Below the pieces are notes generated by a model, which made no database searches, was not told the origin of the DNA, and saw only the letters and a list, made by a program, of their open reading frames with translations. A stretch of DNA of 64,000 nt from the NCBI RefSeq assembly GCF_030686865.1, contig NZ_JAQYUS010000002.1, positions 395,591 to 459,590 on the forward strand. Direction: 5' to 3'. Of the stretch, positions 26,601 through 34,698 are shown piece by piece. Position 1 is the stretch's first letter, and each line of letters starts with the position of its first letter. Origin of the DNA: Kaistella sp. SH40-3. GTDB taxonomy: Bacteria > Bacteroidota > Bacteroidia > Flavobacteriales > Weeksellaceae. A program made the translations under genes and the position numbers.

Positions 26601-26644
26601 TCACAAAAGATGAGGAAAGGGGAAGTTTGATCGAGGTAATTTAA
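23606..26644 (+). CDS. sbcC: exonuclease SbcC, SMC-like ATPase subunit
   Basis: A 1012-residue Rad50/SMC-type ATPase. Walker A GSVGSGKS is at 35-42 and the Q-loop region (IIIPQGQFKEF) near 150. Long coiled coils flank the zinc hook CPLC at about 501-504. The C-terminal ABC signature LSGGQAF is near 920 and Walker B (FFFIDEGFGTQD) near 950. It partners SbcD in DNA hairpin and double-strand-end processing. The reading frame is intact. A strong terminator follows the stop codon by about 60 bp. Confidence 0.96.
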   Translation: MIPIQLTLEGLYSYQERQTIDFTALTDAGLFGIFGSVGSGKSSILEAITFALYGETERLNSRDKRAYNMMNLKSNRSFIAFDFMNFENKKFRATREFKRNSKNFEDVKSPNVILYEWKGEQWIPLESSSTEEIIGLSYANFKRTIIIPQGQFKEFIELGATERTNMMKEIFGLHRFDLQNNVSALNTKNKSELDQLEGELKGFEEVNEEQILVQTEKLKLKKIHFNETENNFKKIDQHYQQLKNLKTDFQILKQKKEDFTKLSERKSAIDALEVKTELFDQVFRIFNPLVLEKNKLQKEISGQKKEKENQDELLKKIETEVKSLNEQLKLILPKYEALNESKIQENDLNLILQILQFSEEIKTLKVRTKDGSEQVKKVEQNIKNIQQHIKDLSEKSELLKAQKLDSNLLVNVGSWFSENKKLKENLGIQTKKIEELQIKISNISIELKPFKINVETFNEDFKAKNEAIEILKKELSEKRTHLEVQQKLAHFSTDLHDGKSCPLCGALEHPNIVAFEDVESELHSILKQLEKTEYQQKELQKNLGEIEKILYRKKTFEDQLNVEQKTFSQTKTQLDKHQRDFIWKEFNAENDSEFEQKRLHSFGIEKQIEELGQSISTEQKNQEKERETLEKYSKVLEEFKLKEAQKETQINSNLSNLKVLNWNDYEEKSINDVKESLQELSKRNLETERNYKQLVEKEKEISPKFAAQKTSVDHLVKRIIELEKEISDNEKLLSQSLITQNFGDFKEVEAILAQDIKVTESRNEIQKFRIEFETLKNSVDELALKLKDFSFDEEEFTKVETQFQTAEQELKIANDAVVKTNADLERLEKEFKKKETLLKNLAKLQKRSDDLKVMFNLFKGAGFVQFVSSIYLRQLCDHANVRFHRMTRNQLSLQLNENNDFEIIDYLNEGKCRSVKTLSGGQAFQVSLSLALALAESVQSNAKAEKNFFFIDEGFGTQDLESVNVVFETLTNLQKENRIVGIISHVEELKEKMPVSLNITKDEERGSLIEVI

Positions 26645-26704
26645 TGTGATGGCGGAGAAATATTAAGGAATAAAAAGTATTCAGATTAAAATTTCCTATA
26701 AAAC

Positions 26705-26731
26705 AAAAGGCGGTAAAACCCGCCTTTTTTA
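26705..26731. terminator. intrinsic terminator after sbcDC
   Basis: A perfect 8-bp stem AAAGGCGG/CCGCCTTT is followed by a T-run on the plus strand. It also lies just beyond the stop codon of the convergent flavin oxidoreductase gene. Confidence 0.85.
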
Positions 26732-26753
26732 TGTATTTCTTTTATTGAAAAAT

Positions 26754-27773
26754 CTATCTGACCAAAGGTGCTATCTTTTCACCGAACAGTTCAATTGATT
26801 TCATCATCACGTCATTTTCCGGTGCGCCAACATCCATATGTCCAATAAATCGGGTGAGACCGAAAATCTCTTTTACCTGCTGAATTTTGTCTGCAACTTC
26901 ATTGGTATTTCCGATAAATAATGCGCCGTCTTTGCTTCTACCGCCGTCGTACTGCATTTTCGTGTAAGGTGCCCAACCTCTGGTCGCGCCGATTCGGTCC
27001 ATTTGTGCTTTATAATTTTCAAAGTATCCATCGATCACTTTTTGATCATCACTTACAAAAGTATGCGAATGAATAGCGATCTGCATGTCAGATTCTGCGT
27101 GACCTGCGGCCAGATATTCCTGCTTATAAAAATCGACCAGACTTTTAAACTGAACCGGCATTCCGCCAATGATGGCCACGATAAGCGGCATGCCTAATTT
27201 CGCGGCACTTAAAACCGATTGTGGTGTTCCGCCCACGGCTCGCCAGATTGGGAGTTTGCCGTTATTTTTAGCCCGTGGATAAACCGTCTGATTCTTCATC
27301 GGTGCCCGAAGTTTCCCGGTCCAGGAAACGTTTTCTTCAGAATTTATTTTAAGTAAAAGATCCAGTTTTTCATCGAAGAGTTGCTCGTAATCATTTAGTG
27401 AGTAACCATAAAGCGGAAATGATTCGGTGAAACTGCCACGACCAACGAAAATTTCAGCACGACCATCAGAAATTAAATCTAAAGTTGCAAAATCCTCATA
27501 TACTTTTACAGGTTCTGAGGAACTTAAAACAGTTACTCCACTTGCCAATTTGATGTTTTTCGTGATGCTTGCGGCCGCGGCTAAAACCATTTCAGGAGAT
27601 GAAACCGCATAATCCTGGCGGTGATGTTCCCCCATGGCAAAGACGTCGATTCCGACTTCATCCATTAATTTTATCTGACCTAAAATTTCGCGGATTTTAA
27701 CGCCCGCATCTTTATATTTTCCGGTATTTTGGTCAACGGCTAAGTCGCCAAACATTCCAATTCCTAATTCCAT
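26754..27773 (-). CDS. LLM-class (luciferase-like) flavin-dependent oxidoreductase
   Basis: A 339-residue protein of the bacterial luciferase-like monooxygenase family. It starts MELGIGMFGDLAVDQNTG and has GEHHRQDYAVSSPEMVLAAA near residue 48. LASGVTVLSSSEPVKVYEDF and GRAEIFVGRGSF follow. These TIM-barrel enzymes use FMNH2 or F420. The absence of a recognised F420 pathway nearby favours FMN. The substrate is unknown. It is monocistronic, with a perfect -7 element at 27796-27803. Confidence 0.88.
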   Translation of the reverse strand: MELGIGMFGDLAVDQNTGKYKDAGVKIREILGQIKLMDEVGIDVFAMGEHHRQDYAVSSPEMVLAAAASITKNIKLASGVTVLSSSEPVKVYEDFATLDLISDGRAEIFVGRGSFTESFPLYGYSLNDYEQLFDEKLDLLLKINSEENVSWTGKLRAPMKNQTVYPRAKNNGKLPIWRAVGGTPQSVLSAAKLGMPLIVAIIGGMPVQFKSLVDFYKQEYLAAGHAESDMQIAIHSHTFVSDDQKVIDGYFENYKAQMDRIGATRGWAPYTKMQYDGGRSKDGALFIGNTNEVADKIQQVKEIFGLTRFIGHMDVGAPENDVMMKSIELFGEKIAPLVR

Positions 27774-27795
27774 AACACTTTGATTTTTGATTTTA

Positions 27796-27803
27796 CAAAA
27801 TTA
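27796..27803 (-). promoter_or_regulatory. -7 promoter element for LLM oxidoreductase
   Basis: On the minus strand TAATTTTG matches TAnnTTTG, 23 bp before the start codon. Confidence 0.45.
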
Positions 27804-27874
27804 CTTTAATTGAAATTTAAAAGCATTGATGACTGATAAGAACCGATCTTAAAAATTAACGTCAAATTTTTAAT

Positions 27875-27882
27875 TACTTTTG
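27875..27882 (+). promoter_or_regulatory. -7 promoter element for Sua5/YrdC gene
   Basis: TACTTTTG is a perfect TAnnTTTG match, 42 bp upstream of the start codon at 27924. Confidence 0.45.
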
Positions 27883-27923
27883 CATCTATTGAAATTTTAA
27901 AAAAAATTCACCATAAATCATCC

Positions 27924-28472
27924 ATGGAAAAACTCATCGAAACTTTAAAATCCGGCGGAACCATCCTCTATCCTACCGACACTATTTGGGGAATTGGGTG
28001 TGATGCGACCAATATTGAAGCCATCAATAAAATTTTTGAAATCAAAAAACGGGAGAAAAATAAGTCGATGATTATTCTGGTAGAATCTGCAAAACGTTTG
28101 GAAGATTTGGTTGAAGTTCCCGAAATGGCCTGGGAAATTATGGATTTATCGGAAAAGCCGGTAACTTTAATTTATGATAATCCGAAAGGTTTACCGAAAG
28201 AAATCCTGGCAGAAGATGGAAGTATTGGAATTCGGTTAGTCGATGATTTATTTTTAAAGAAGATTATTACCAAATTAAATAAACCTTTGGTTTCTACCTC
28301 AGCGAATTTTAGCGGAGAAAAATCACCAATGAAATTTTCAGATATTTCACAGGAAATTATTGATTCTGTAGATTTTGTGGCGGAAGAAAACCACGATAAA
28401 GTTTCGGAATATTCTGGGTCTTCCGTGATTAGAATTTGGAATGATGGACGAATTAAGGTTATTCGGGAATAA
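27924..28472 (+). CDS. Sua5/YciO/YrdC-family threonylcarbamoyl-AMP synthase
   Basis: A 182-residue YrdC-domain protein: GGTILYPTDTIWGIGCDATN at about 13-32, IFEIKKREKNKSMIILVES, and LNKPLVSTSANFSGEKSP. The family makes L-threonylcarbamoyladenylate from threonine, bicarbonate and ATP, the first step of t6A modification of ANN-decoding tRNAs. It is the short TsaC-like form without the Sua5 C-terminal domain. Paralogues of YciO type exist, so the exact role is inferred. The large tandem repeat array starts immediately after the stop codon. Confidence 0.9.
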   Translation: MEKLIETLKSGGTILYPTDTIWGIGCDATNIEAINKIFEIKKREKNKSMIILVESAKRLEDLVEVPEMAWEIMDLSEKPVTLIYDNPKGLPKEILAEDGSIGIRLVDDLFLKKIITKLNKPLVSTSANFSGEKSPMKFSDISQEIIDSVDFVAEENHDKVSEYSGSSVIRIWNDGRIKVIRE

Positions 28473-28480
28473 TTTTTTTT

Positions 28481-29070
28481 AAACCACAAAAGGCACAAAA
28501 GTTAGTGATTACTAAGGTGAAAATTACACTGCATAAAAGTTTATAAAAGATAATGCGTGAAAATGTTTTGGACAACAATAGCCGCAAAAGTTTAGTGATT
28601 ACTAAGGTGAAAATTACACTGCATAAAAATTTATAAAAGATAATGCATGAAAATGTTTTGGACAACAATAGCCGCAAAAGTTTAGTGAGTACTAAGGTCT
28701 AAATTACACTGCATAAAAGTTCATAAAAGATAATGCGTGAAAATGTTTTGAACTACAAAAGCCACAAAAGTTTAGTGATTATTAAGGTCTAAATTACACT
28801 GCATAAAAGTTCATAAAAGATAATGCTTGAAAATATTTTGAACCACAAAAGTTTAATGATTACTTACTTGAAAATTATATTTCGTAAAAGTTCATAAAAA
28901 GCAATATTGGAAGTTTTTTAAACTACAAAGATTTTTTTTATTTAAGTAAAATTGTATCGCTGAAAAGTTCACAAAAGGTTGTTTACAAGAGTTCTTCAAC
29001 CACAAAGTCACAAAGATTTTGTCCTTATTAAAGTGAAAATTGTATCGCAGCAGAGTTCACAAAAAGCAAT
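28481..29070. repeat. 90-bp tandem repeat array
   Basis: The marker segment ACTAAGG recurs at 28511, 28601, 28691 and (as ATTAAGG) 28781, a period of exactly 90 bp. At least four good units share TAAAAGATAATGC and AAATTACACTGCATAAAA. To the right the units shorten to about 80 bp and decay until 29070. Each unit begins with an ACCACAAAAGnCACAAAAG-like word also found in repeats at 20.8 and 56 kb. There is no convincing ORF and no short spacers, so it is not a CRISPR array. Confidence 0.85.
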
Positions 29071-29073
29071 TGC

Positions 29074-29532
29074 TTACTTCTTTTTAAATTCCTTCTCATA
29101 CAAGGTAATCCAATCTTTGGGAGTTATTTTCTGACATAACTCCGCAATTAATTGAAACGGAATATCTTCAACTTTCTTGAATCGAATACAGGATTTTCCC
29201 ATGTTTAATTTTCTTTTAGAATATTTTGGATATTCGGCAACAAACCAGTTTAACAATTCTGGACTGCCATAAATTCCCATGTGATACAAGGCAATAAAAT
29301 TTTTCTGTGAAGCCAAATTAATAAAAGGTAAAGGCGTATTTGGTGTGCAATGATAACCTGGCGGATAGGTTTCCAAAGGAATGCTCCACCCAATCATCCC
29401 ATAACTGATTTGATTATGAAAACCTGCCGGTAAATTCTGCGTAATAATTTCGTACAGTTTTTTAAAGGATTCTGCTCGTTCGTCTGGAACCTGAGTCAAA
29501 TATTCTTCGACTGATTTCGCCTCGCTTTTCAT
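29074..29532 (-). CDS. DUF1801 domain protein
   Basis: A 152-residue cytoplasmic protein of the DUF1801 (YdhG-like) family: SVEEYLTQVPDERAESFKKL, then FHNQISYGMIGWSIP and FINLASQKNFIALYHMGIYG. Its C-terminus carries IRFKKVEDIPFQLIAELCQK. The fold resembles iron-chaperone frataxin-like YdhG proteins, but the function is not established. The start codon lies 2 bp after the stop of the S9 peptidase gene, so the two are co-transcribed, with the peptidase first. Confidence 0.87.
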   Translation of the reverse strand: MKSEAKSVEEYLTQVPDERAESFKKLYEIITQNLPAGFHNQISYGMIGWSIPLETYPPGYHCTPNTPLPFINLASQKNFIALYHMGIYGSPELLNWFVAEYPKYSKRKLNMGKSCIRFKKVEDIPFQLIAELCQKITPKDWITLYEKEFKKK

Positions 29533-29534
29533 TT

Positions 29535-31676
29535 TTATTTTTTCAAATATTCATCGAAATAGTCAGTCACTTTTTGCATTAAATGAACTCTGTCTTTTCC
29601 TAAAACATTGTGCTCATGTCCTGGATAAACAAAATAATCCATCTGCACACCATGGTCCACAGCCGATTTTAGAAAGTTAATCGAATGTTGCCAAACCACA
29701 ACATTATCTTGCGCTCCATGAATCATTAATAAATGACCTTTTAGATTTTGAACTTTATCTAAAAGATTGGCCTGTTTGTAACCTTCGGGATTGTTTTGTG
29801 GAGAATCCATATATCTTTCGGTGTACATAATTTCATACATATTCCAGTCGATCACTGGACCACCAGCGACGCCAACTTTAAAGACATCTGGATGTTTCAG
29901 CATGAAACTTGTGGTCATAAATCCGCCATAACTCCAACCATGAATTCCCAATCGGTCGGCATCTACATAAGGCAGAGATTTCAAATAAGCAACTCCTTGA
30001 AGTTGATCTTTCATTTCGGTTTCGCCCGCATTTCTGAAAATGGCCTGTTCAAATTTTAATCCACGGTTAGACGAACCTCTTCCGTCCATAGTGAAAACGA
30101 TGTATCCTTTTTGCGCCATAAATTCGTACCACAAATTCCCTGAGGCTGGGAAACTGTCCGTGATCAATTGAGCATGCGGACCATTATATAAATATACAAT
30201 CACTGGATATTTCCTGTTCGCATCAAAATCGGTTGGCAGAATAATTTTACCATACAAAGGTGTTCCGTCATCTGCTTTCAATGTGACATTTTTAATTTCC
30301 GGTCTTTGGTAATTTTTTAAAGTGTTTTCAGAGGAAAGTATATTTTTACTTTTTAAAGTATTGGTATTAATAAGATTTACACTTCTGGGCGTAGTCGCAT
30401 TAGAATACGAATCATACAAATGATTTCCGTCTTTGCTCAAAATACCGGAGTGCATTCCTGCTCCCTGATCCAATCGCTGGGTTTTAAAATTCGTCCAGTC
30501 TACTTTGTAAAGATGTCTTTCCAGCGGAGATTCCTGCGTAGAAACGTAGAAAATTTCTTTTTTCTTTTCATTAAAACCGAGAACATCAGTCACCAGCCAA
30601 ACACCTTTCGTCAACTGAGCAACCAATCCTTTATCAATATTATAATGGAACAAATGATTATAGCCTGTTCGCTGACTTTGCCAAATAAAATCGGTCGTTG
30701 AATTCGGAAAAAATAATAAGGGCTGTTGTGGTTCAACATATTTATCAGATTTCTCCTCAAACAACATTTTCATGAAACTTCCGGTAGAAGCATTGTATTG
30801 ATTCATTTTCAAATCATTCTGATCCCGATTCAAAACTCCAACAAAAATGGATTTAGAATCTGGATTCCATGTAACTACCGTCAAATATTGTTCGGGATCG
30901 CCTTCCACATTTAAGAAAGTAGTTTTATTCGTTTTAATATCATAAATACCTAAAGTCACATGATGAGACGGAGTTCCCGCCATCGGATATTTAATATTCT
31001 TATTCACTGCCGGCACGGCACTCCAGTCAATAATTGGGTAATTCTTGACCATGGACTGATCCATTCTGTAAAAGGCAATTTTAGAATTGTCCGGTGAAAT
31101 GAAAATTCCTTTCGTAATTCCAAACTCCCGTTGATGAACTGCCTGTCCGTTCAGAATATCTTCGTTGGAATCATTGGTAATCTGCGTTACTTTTCCGTTT
31201 TTAGTATAGTATAAATTATTTTTAATCGTATAGACAAAGCCTTCATTATCACTAAATGCTTCCGCGTTTTCCGCTTCTTTATCCAGCGATATTCCTTCTT
31301 TTATTTTCCACACTTTGCCGGAACGCTCAATCCAGAAGTTTTGAGAGTTCTGACTGAAATATCCCTTATCTTTAGCTACAAATGTAATTCTGGGAAAAGA
31401 TTTTAATTTTTTATCCAAAGACAATGTAGTATTCAACTGATGCAATGAAACCAAAGTATCTTGTTTCTGCGTAGCAAGGTCAGTTACCAAATAACCATTT
31501 TTAGTTGCTTGATAATAGGATTTGCCATCATCAGACCAAGAAAACTGGGAAATGTTTTTCACGGCAAGATTGCTTCTTAAACCGTTTACGGCTTCAGCAA
31601 TGGTGAATTTTTGATTTTGGGCAAACAGACAACTTCCGGAAAACAGAACAAGAAAAGAGAGTTTAGATAATTTCAT
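29535..31676 (-). CDS. S9-family dipeptidyl peptidase IV-like protease
   Basis: A 713-residue secreted serine peptidase. A signal peptide (1-19, LFAQ) precedes an N-terminal DPP-IV beta-propeller with repeated DG/NG turns; the substrate-recognition segment around HQREFGITKG corresponds to the DPP-IV Glu region. The C-terminal alpha/beta hydrolase has nucleophile Ser at about 580 in GWSYGGFMT, Asp in HGAQDNVV and His at about 688 in YPGHEHNV. It releases Xaa-Pro dipeptides from peptides, probably in the periplasm, for amino-acid nutrition. The catalytic triad is intact. The DUF1801 gene follows after 2 bp. Confidence 0.93.
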   Translation of the reverse strand: MKLSKLSFLVLFSGSCLFAQNQKFTIAEAVNGLRSNLAVKNISQFSWSDDGKSYYQATKNGYLVTDLATQKQDTLVSLHQLNTTLSLDKKLKSFPRITFVAKDKGYFSQNSQNFWIERSGKVWKIKEGISLDKEAENAEAFSDNEGFVYTIKNNLYYTKNGKVTQITNDSNEDILNGQAVHQREFGITKGIFISPDNSKIAFYRMDQSMVKNYPIIDWSAVPAVNKNIKYPMAGTPSHHVTLGIYDIKTNKTTFLNVEGDPEQYLTVVTWNPDSKSIFVGVLNRDQNDLKMNQYNASTGSFMKMLFEEKSDKYVEPQQPLLFFPNSTTDFIWQSQRTGYNHLFHYNIDKGLVAQLTKGVWLVTDVLGFNEKKKEIFYVSTQESPLERHLYKVDWTNFKTQRLDQGAGMHSGILSKDGNHLYDSYSNATTPRSVNLINTNTLKSKNILSSENTLKNYQRPEIKNVTLKADDGTPLYGKIILPTDFDANRKYPVIVYLYNGPHAQLITDSFPASGNLWYEFMAQKGYIVFTMDGRGSSNRGLKFEQAIFRNAGETEMKDQLQGVAYLKSLPYVDADRLGIHGWSYGGFMTTSFMLKHPDVFKVGVAGGPVIDWNMYEIMYTERYMDSPQNNPEGYKQANLLDKVQNLKGHLLMIHGAQDNVVVWQHSINFLKSAVDHGVQMDYFVYPGHEHNVLGKDRVHLMQKVTDYFDEYLKK

Positions 31677-31786
31677 TAGATATAAAATATTATTTTAAAA
31701 TAGAAAAGAACCCTTTAATTATAGGTTTTAAGCCTCTATCAAAGGATGGCTAAAATTAATAAATAAAATTGATTTCAATAAAGCTC

Positions 31787-32494
31787 CTAATTCTTTGGCG
31801 AAGTGTACAAAACGGTGAGCGGATCTTGGTCAGCTTTCGGGCGGTTCCATTTGTACTGATGGGTCCAGTACGCCGCTTTCATGGAGAGAATTCCTAAACC
31901 AGCGCCGAAAAGAACATCGGAAATATAATGTTTATTATTAATCATTCTCATCGCGCCCACGGTTGTTGCAACGCCATACGCAGCGTACGGAACCCATTTG
32001 TGCTGCTCCCCATACTCGATAGAAAGCATAGTCGCCCCTGCAAAAACATTAGCAGTGTGACCGGAAGGAAAAGAATATGCGGTCCCATCGGGACGGGTTT
32101 CTTTTAAAGATTTTTTCAGCATATAGACCAAACCTAAATTGACTAATTGTCCCTTAACTAAAATCGCCGTTCGGTTCTTATAATCCGTTCTGGGTTTCAT
32201 ACCTGCGATTTCAAAGCCATAAATTGCGGCGAAGGGTAAAAACTGCGCATAATCATCCAGGTGATTTTCAAAACCAAAAAGATGTTCATTACGTTCTTCT
32301 ACGATTTCATTTTTTAGCGATTCTTTCCCGCGCCCGTCAGCGATGATTCCGGAAATCATTAATCCAGCGGGCACATACAATTTTTTATATTGGAAATCGA
32401 AACGCTGATTTTTAATTTTCACGGAATCTTTTTGTTGAGCGTAATTGTTGCTCATAAAAAAGCACATCAATAAGAAAGCATAATATTTTTTCAT
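31787..32494 (-). CDS. PAP2-family phosphatase
   Basis: A 235-residue protein with a signal peptide (1-19, NNYAQ) and the three PAP2 motifs: KKSLKETRPDG (motif 1), PSGHTAN (motif 2) and MRMINNKHYISDVLFGAG (motif 3). Family members dephosphorylate lipid phosphates such as phosphatidic acid or undecaprenyl pyrophosphate, or act as acid phosphatases. Few long hydrophobic helices are visible, which fits a periplasmic or outer-membrane-associated type. A -7 element sits at 32511-32518. Confidence 0.88.
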   Translation of the reverse strand: MKKYYAFLLMCFFMSNNYAQQKDSVKIKNQRFDFQYKKLYVPAGLMISGIIADGRGKESLKNEIVEERNEHLFGFENHLDDYAQFLPFAAIYGFEIAGMKPRTDYKNRTAILVKGQLVNLGLVYMLKKSLKETRPDGTAYSFPSGHTANVFAGATMLSIEYGEQHKWVPYAAYGVATTVGAMRMINNKHYISDVLFGAGLGILSMKAAYWTHQYKWNRPKADQDPLTVLYTSPKN

Positions 32495-32510
32495 AGTAAA
32501 GTCGTAGTAA

Positions 32511-32518
32511 CAAATGTA
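32511..32518 (-). promoter_or_regulatory. -7 promoter element for PAP2 gene
   Basis: On the minus strand TACATTTG matches TAnnTTTG, 16 bp before the start codon, implying a leader of about 10 nt. Confidence 0.45.
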
Positions 32519-32569
32519 AAAATTAATACTTTCTTAACCTACATCAATGGATATACATTTATACCGGCA

Positions 32570-32577
32570 TATCTTTG
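32570..32577 (+). promoter_or_regulatory. -7 promoter element for YceI gene
   Basis: TATCTTTG is a perfect TAnnTTTG match, 36 bp before the start at 32614. Confidence 0.45.
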
Positions 32578-32613
32578 CATTATCAAAATTAAAAATACAT
32601 AAAATATATTATT

Positions 32614-33123
32614 ATGGCAAATAAATGGAATTTAGACCCAAGTCACAGCGAAATTACTTTTAAAGTAAGACACATGATGATTTCTAATGTTAAAGGCTCA
32701 TTCAACACCTTCACTGCAGAAATGGAAGCAGAAGATGACACTTTTAAAAATGCAAAAGTAAAAGCAACCATTCAGACTGATTCTATCAGTACGAACAGTG
32801 CAGATCGAGATGCACATTTGAAAGGAGAAGAATTTTTCAATGTAGAAGCAAATCCGCAAATTACTTTTGAAACCGATTCTTTAAGTAATGAAATCACAGG
32901 TCACTTGACTATGAATGGCGTTACTAAGCCGATTCAATTGGATGTTGATTTCGGTGGAATCAATGTAGATCCTTGGGGACAAACCAAAGCAGGTTTTTCA
33001 TTTGAGGGAAAAATTAAAAGAAGTGAGTTCGGATTAAACTGGAATGCAGCGCTTGAAGCAGGTGGTGTAATGGTTTCTGACGACGTAAAAATCGCTGGAG
33101 AACTTCAGTTTGTGAAAGCATAA
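32614..33123 (+). CDS. YceI-family lipid-binding protein
   Basis: A 169-residue YceI-like lipocalin-type beta-barrel protein. It opens with KWNLDPSHSEITFKVRHMMI. Family signatures follow: SISTNSADRDAHLKGEEFFN, GHLTMNGVTKPIQLDVDFGG and RSEFGLNWN. YceI proteins bind polyprenyl chains or amides within the barrel. This copy lacks a signal peptide and so is probably cytoplasmic. It is monocistronic, with its own promoter and a strong terminator. Confidence 0.92.
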   Translation: MANKWNLDPSHSEITFKVRHMMISNVKGSFNTFTAEMEAEDDTFKNAKVKATIQTDSISTNSADRDAHLKGEEFFNVEANPQITFETDSLSNEITGHLTMNGVTKPIQLDVDFGGINVDPWGQTKAGFSFEGKIKRSEFGLNWNAALEAGGVMVSDDVKIAGELQFVKA

Positions 33124-33143
33124 TTTCGCTTCCAATAAAAAAG

Positions 33144-33174
33144 AAGAGTTCACCTTATACGGTGAACTTTTTTC
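33144..33174 (+). terminator. intrinsic terminator after YceI gene
   Basis: A perfect 8-bp stem AGTTCACC/GGTGAACT (33147-33154 and 33161-33168) is followed by a T-run. Confidence 0.9.
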
Positions 33175-33188
33175 TTAAAAAAAATTAA

Positions 33189-34016
33189 ATGAATATCAAC
33201 GACTTATCTAAGATTTCCGATAGCTTTCAACGAACCGAAAAAATGCCGGTTCTTTTTCTAGGACATGGCTCGCCCATGAATGCTATTGAAGAAAACGAGT
33301 TTGTAAACGGCTTTCGAAACATTTCTAAAGAAATCCCGACACCCAACGCCATTCTCTGCATTTCAGCCCATTGGTTGACCCACGGAACTTTTGTTACCGC
33401 GATGAATATGCCGAGAACCATACATGACTTTGGCGGTTTCCCCAAAGAACTTTTTGAGGTACAATACCCGGCAAAAGGAAGTCCGGAGTTGGCAAAGAAA
33501 ACGGTAGAATTACTGGGTCAAAATGTAGCAGAAGAAGACCATAACTGGGGATTAGATCACGGCGCATGGAGCGTGATCAAACACCTTTACCCCAATGCAG
33601 ATATTCCCGTGATTCAATTAAGTATTGATTATACAAAACCTCCACAATATCATTTTGACCTGGCGCAAAAACTTTCAAAATTAAGAGAAAAAGGGATTTT
33701 AATTATCGGAAGTGGAAATATCATCCATAATCTAAGATTGGTAGATTTCAGGAATATTGATACCGTAGGTTACGGTTATGATTGGGCAATTGAAGCACGC
33801 GAAAAAACCAATAATTGGATTCTCGACGGTAATTTTCAGAATTTAATCCATTACCAAAAAAAGGGAACATTTTTGCAAACTGCTGTACCAACCCCCGATC
33901 ATTATCTGCCTTTAATTTATTCTTTAGGTTTAAAGGAAAAATCAGAAAACCTGTCATTATTCAATGATGAATTAATTGGTGGAAGCCTGAGTATGACGAG
34001 TGTAAGGATTGGTTAA
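33189..34016 (+). CDS. ygiD: 4,5-DOPA dioxygenase extradiol-like protein (YgiD)
   Basis: A 275-residue class III extradiol dioxygenase-like protein. Metal-binding histidines are visible in FLGHGSPMNAI, ISAHWLTHGTF and NWGLDHGAWSV, and a conserved GSGNIIHNLR lies near 175-184. Homologues (plant DODA, E. coli YgiD) cleave the ring of L-DOPA. The physiological substrate in this organism is unknown. It starts 15 bp after the YceI terminator, so its promoter must overlap that terminator or be supplied by readthrough. Confidence 0.9.
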   Translation: MNINDLSKISDSFQRTEKMPVLFLGHGSPMNAIEENEFVNGFRNISKEIPTPNAILCISAHWLTHGTFVTAMNMPRTIHDFGGFPKELFEVQYPAKGSPELAKKTVELLGQNVAEEDHNWGLDHGAWSVIKHLYPNADIPVIQLSIDYTKPPQYHFDLAQKLSKLREKGILIIGSGNIIHNLRLVDFRNIDTVGYGYDWAIEAREKTNNWILDGNFQNLIHYQKKGTFLQTAVPTPDHYLPLIYSLGLKEKSENLSLFNDELIGGSLSMTSVRIG

Positions 34017-34066
34017 AATAAAAAAAATACATAAAATTAGTTCTGAACATTCTTATTTTAGGAAAT

Positions 34067-34675
34067 TCAGAAAAAATACCAAAAATTGTGATTGTACGTT
34101 TTTGATATTTTTTTAATGCATTGTTTACCGGTAACGTTTAATTCTACTAAATCGATTCCCTTTTCATTGGAGAAAGCGAACGTTCCTACTTTTTCATTAG
34201 AAACTTTTTTAGAGCCATTTCTGTAATGAACTGTCCATTGATAATTAAAATTATTATTTGGCGCAATTGCTTCTAAAACTACATTGGTATCAGAAATTCT
34301 AACTTCTTTAAAAGCATCGATTTCAATATTACATTTCTGTGCATTCACATCCAGTACTTTTGAAGTGGGAGCAATTACTTGAATAGACTTTTTACATTTC
34401 GAAGTTCCAGTTACCGTTTTTATTTCTAATGATAAAATCGCATTACCCTGAACTGCACCTTTTATAGTAAGCGGATTAATATGAGTATTGCCTTCTAAAA
34501 TAATTTTTTGATCCATATAAGACCAGTCGTAGCAATCAACGCAATCTGCAATAGCATTTTCTGCAGAATACTGTTGTCTTTCTCCCACTTGTATTTGATC
34601 TGCACCAGTAATGTTGCACTGGGCAAATAATCCTGCAAAAATGAACAGAAAACCAATTAATAAAATTTTTTTCAT
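34067..34675 (-). CDS. hypothetical secreted Ig/PKD-like protein
   Basis: A 202-residue protein with a signal peptide (1-18, LFAQC; the following Cys might be lipidated, although the -1 Gln makes a lipobox unlikely). The body is beta-rich with PKD/Ig-like features: GERQQYSAENAIADCVDCYDW, ILSLEIKTVTGTSKCKKSIQ, and a second domain FNYQWTVHYRNGSKK. Several cysteines suggest disulfides. It lies 23 bp after the acyl-CoA carboxylase gene on the same strand. The functional link is unknown. Confidence 0.78.
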   Translation of the reverse strand: MKKILLIGFLFIFAGLFAQCNITGADQIQVGERQQYSAENAIADCVDCYDWSYMDQKIILEGNTHINPLTIKGAVQGNAILSLEIKTVTGTSKCKKSIQVIAPTSKVLDVNAQKCNIEIDAFKEVRISDTNVVLEAIAPNNNFNYQWTVHYRNGSKKVSNEKVGTFAFSNEKGIDLVELNVTGKQCIKKISKTYNHNFWYFF

Positions 34676-34698
34676 GGTATAAGTTTTTAGAAGTTTAA

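Noticed and set aside
28481..29070. CRISPR-like array
   Set aside because: The period is 90 bp with nearly whole-unit identity, no unique spacers of 30-40 bp and no cas genes.
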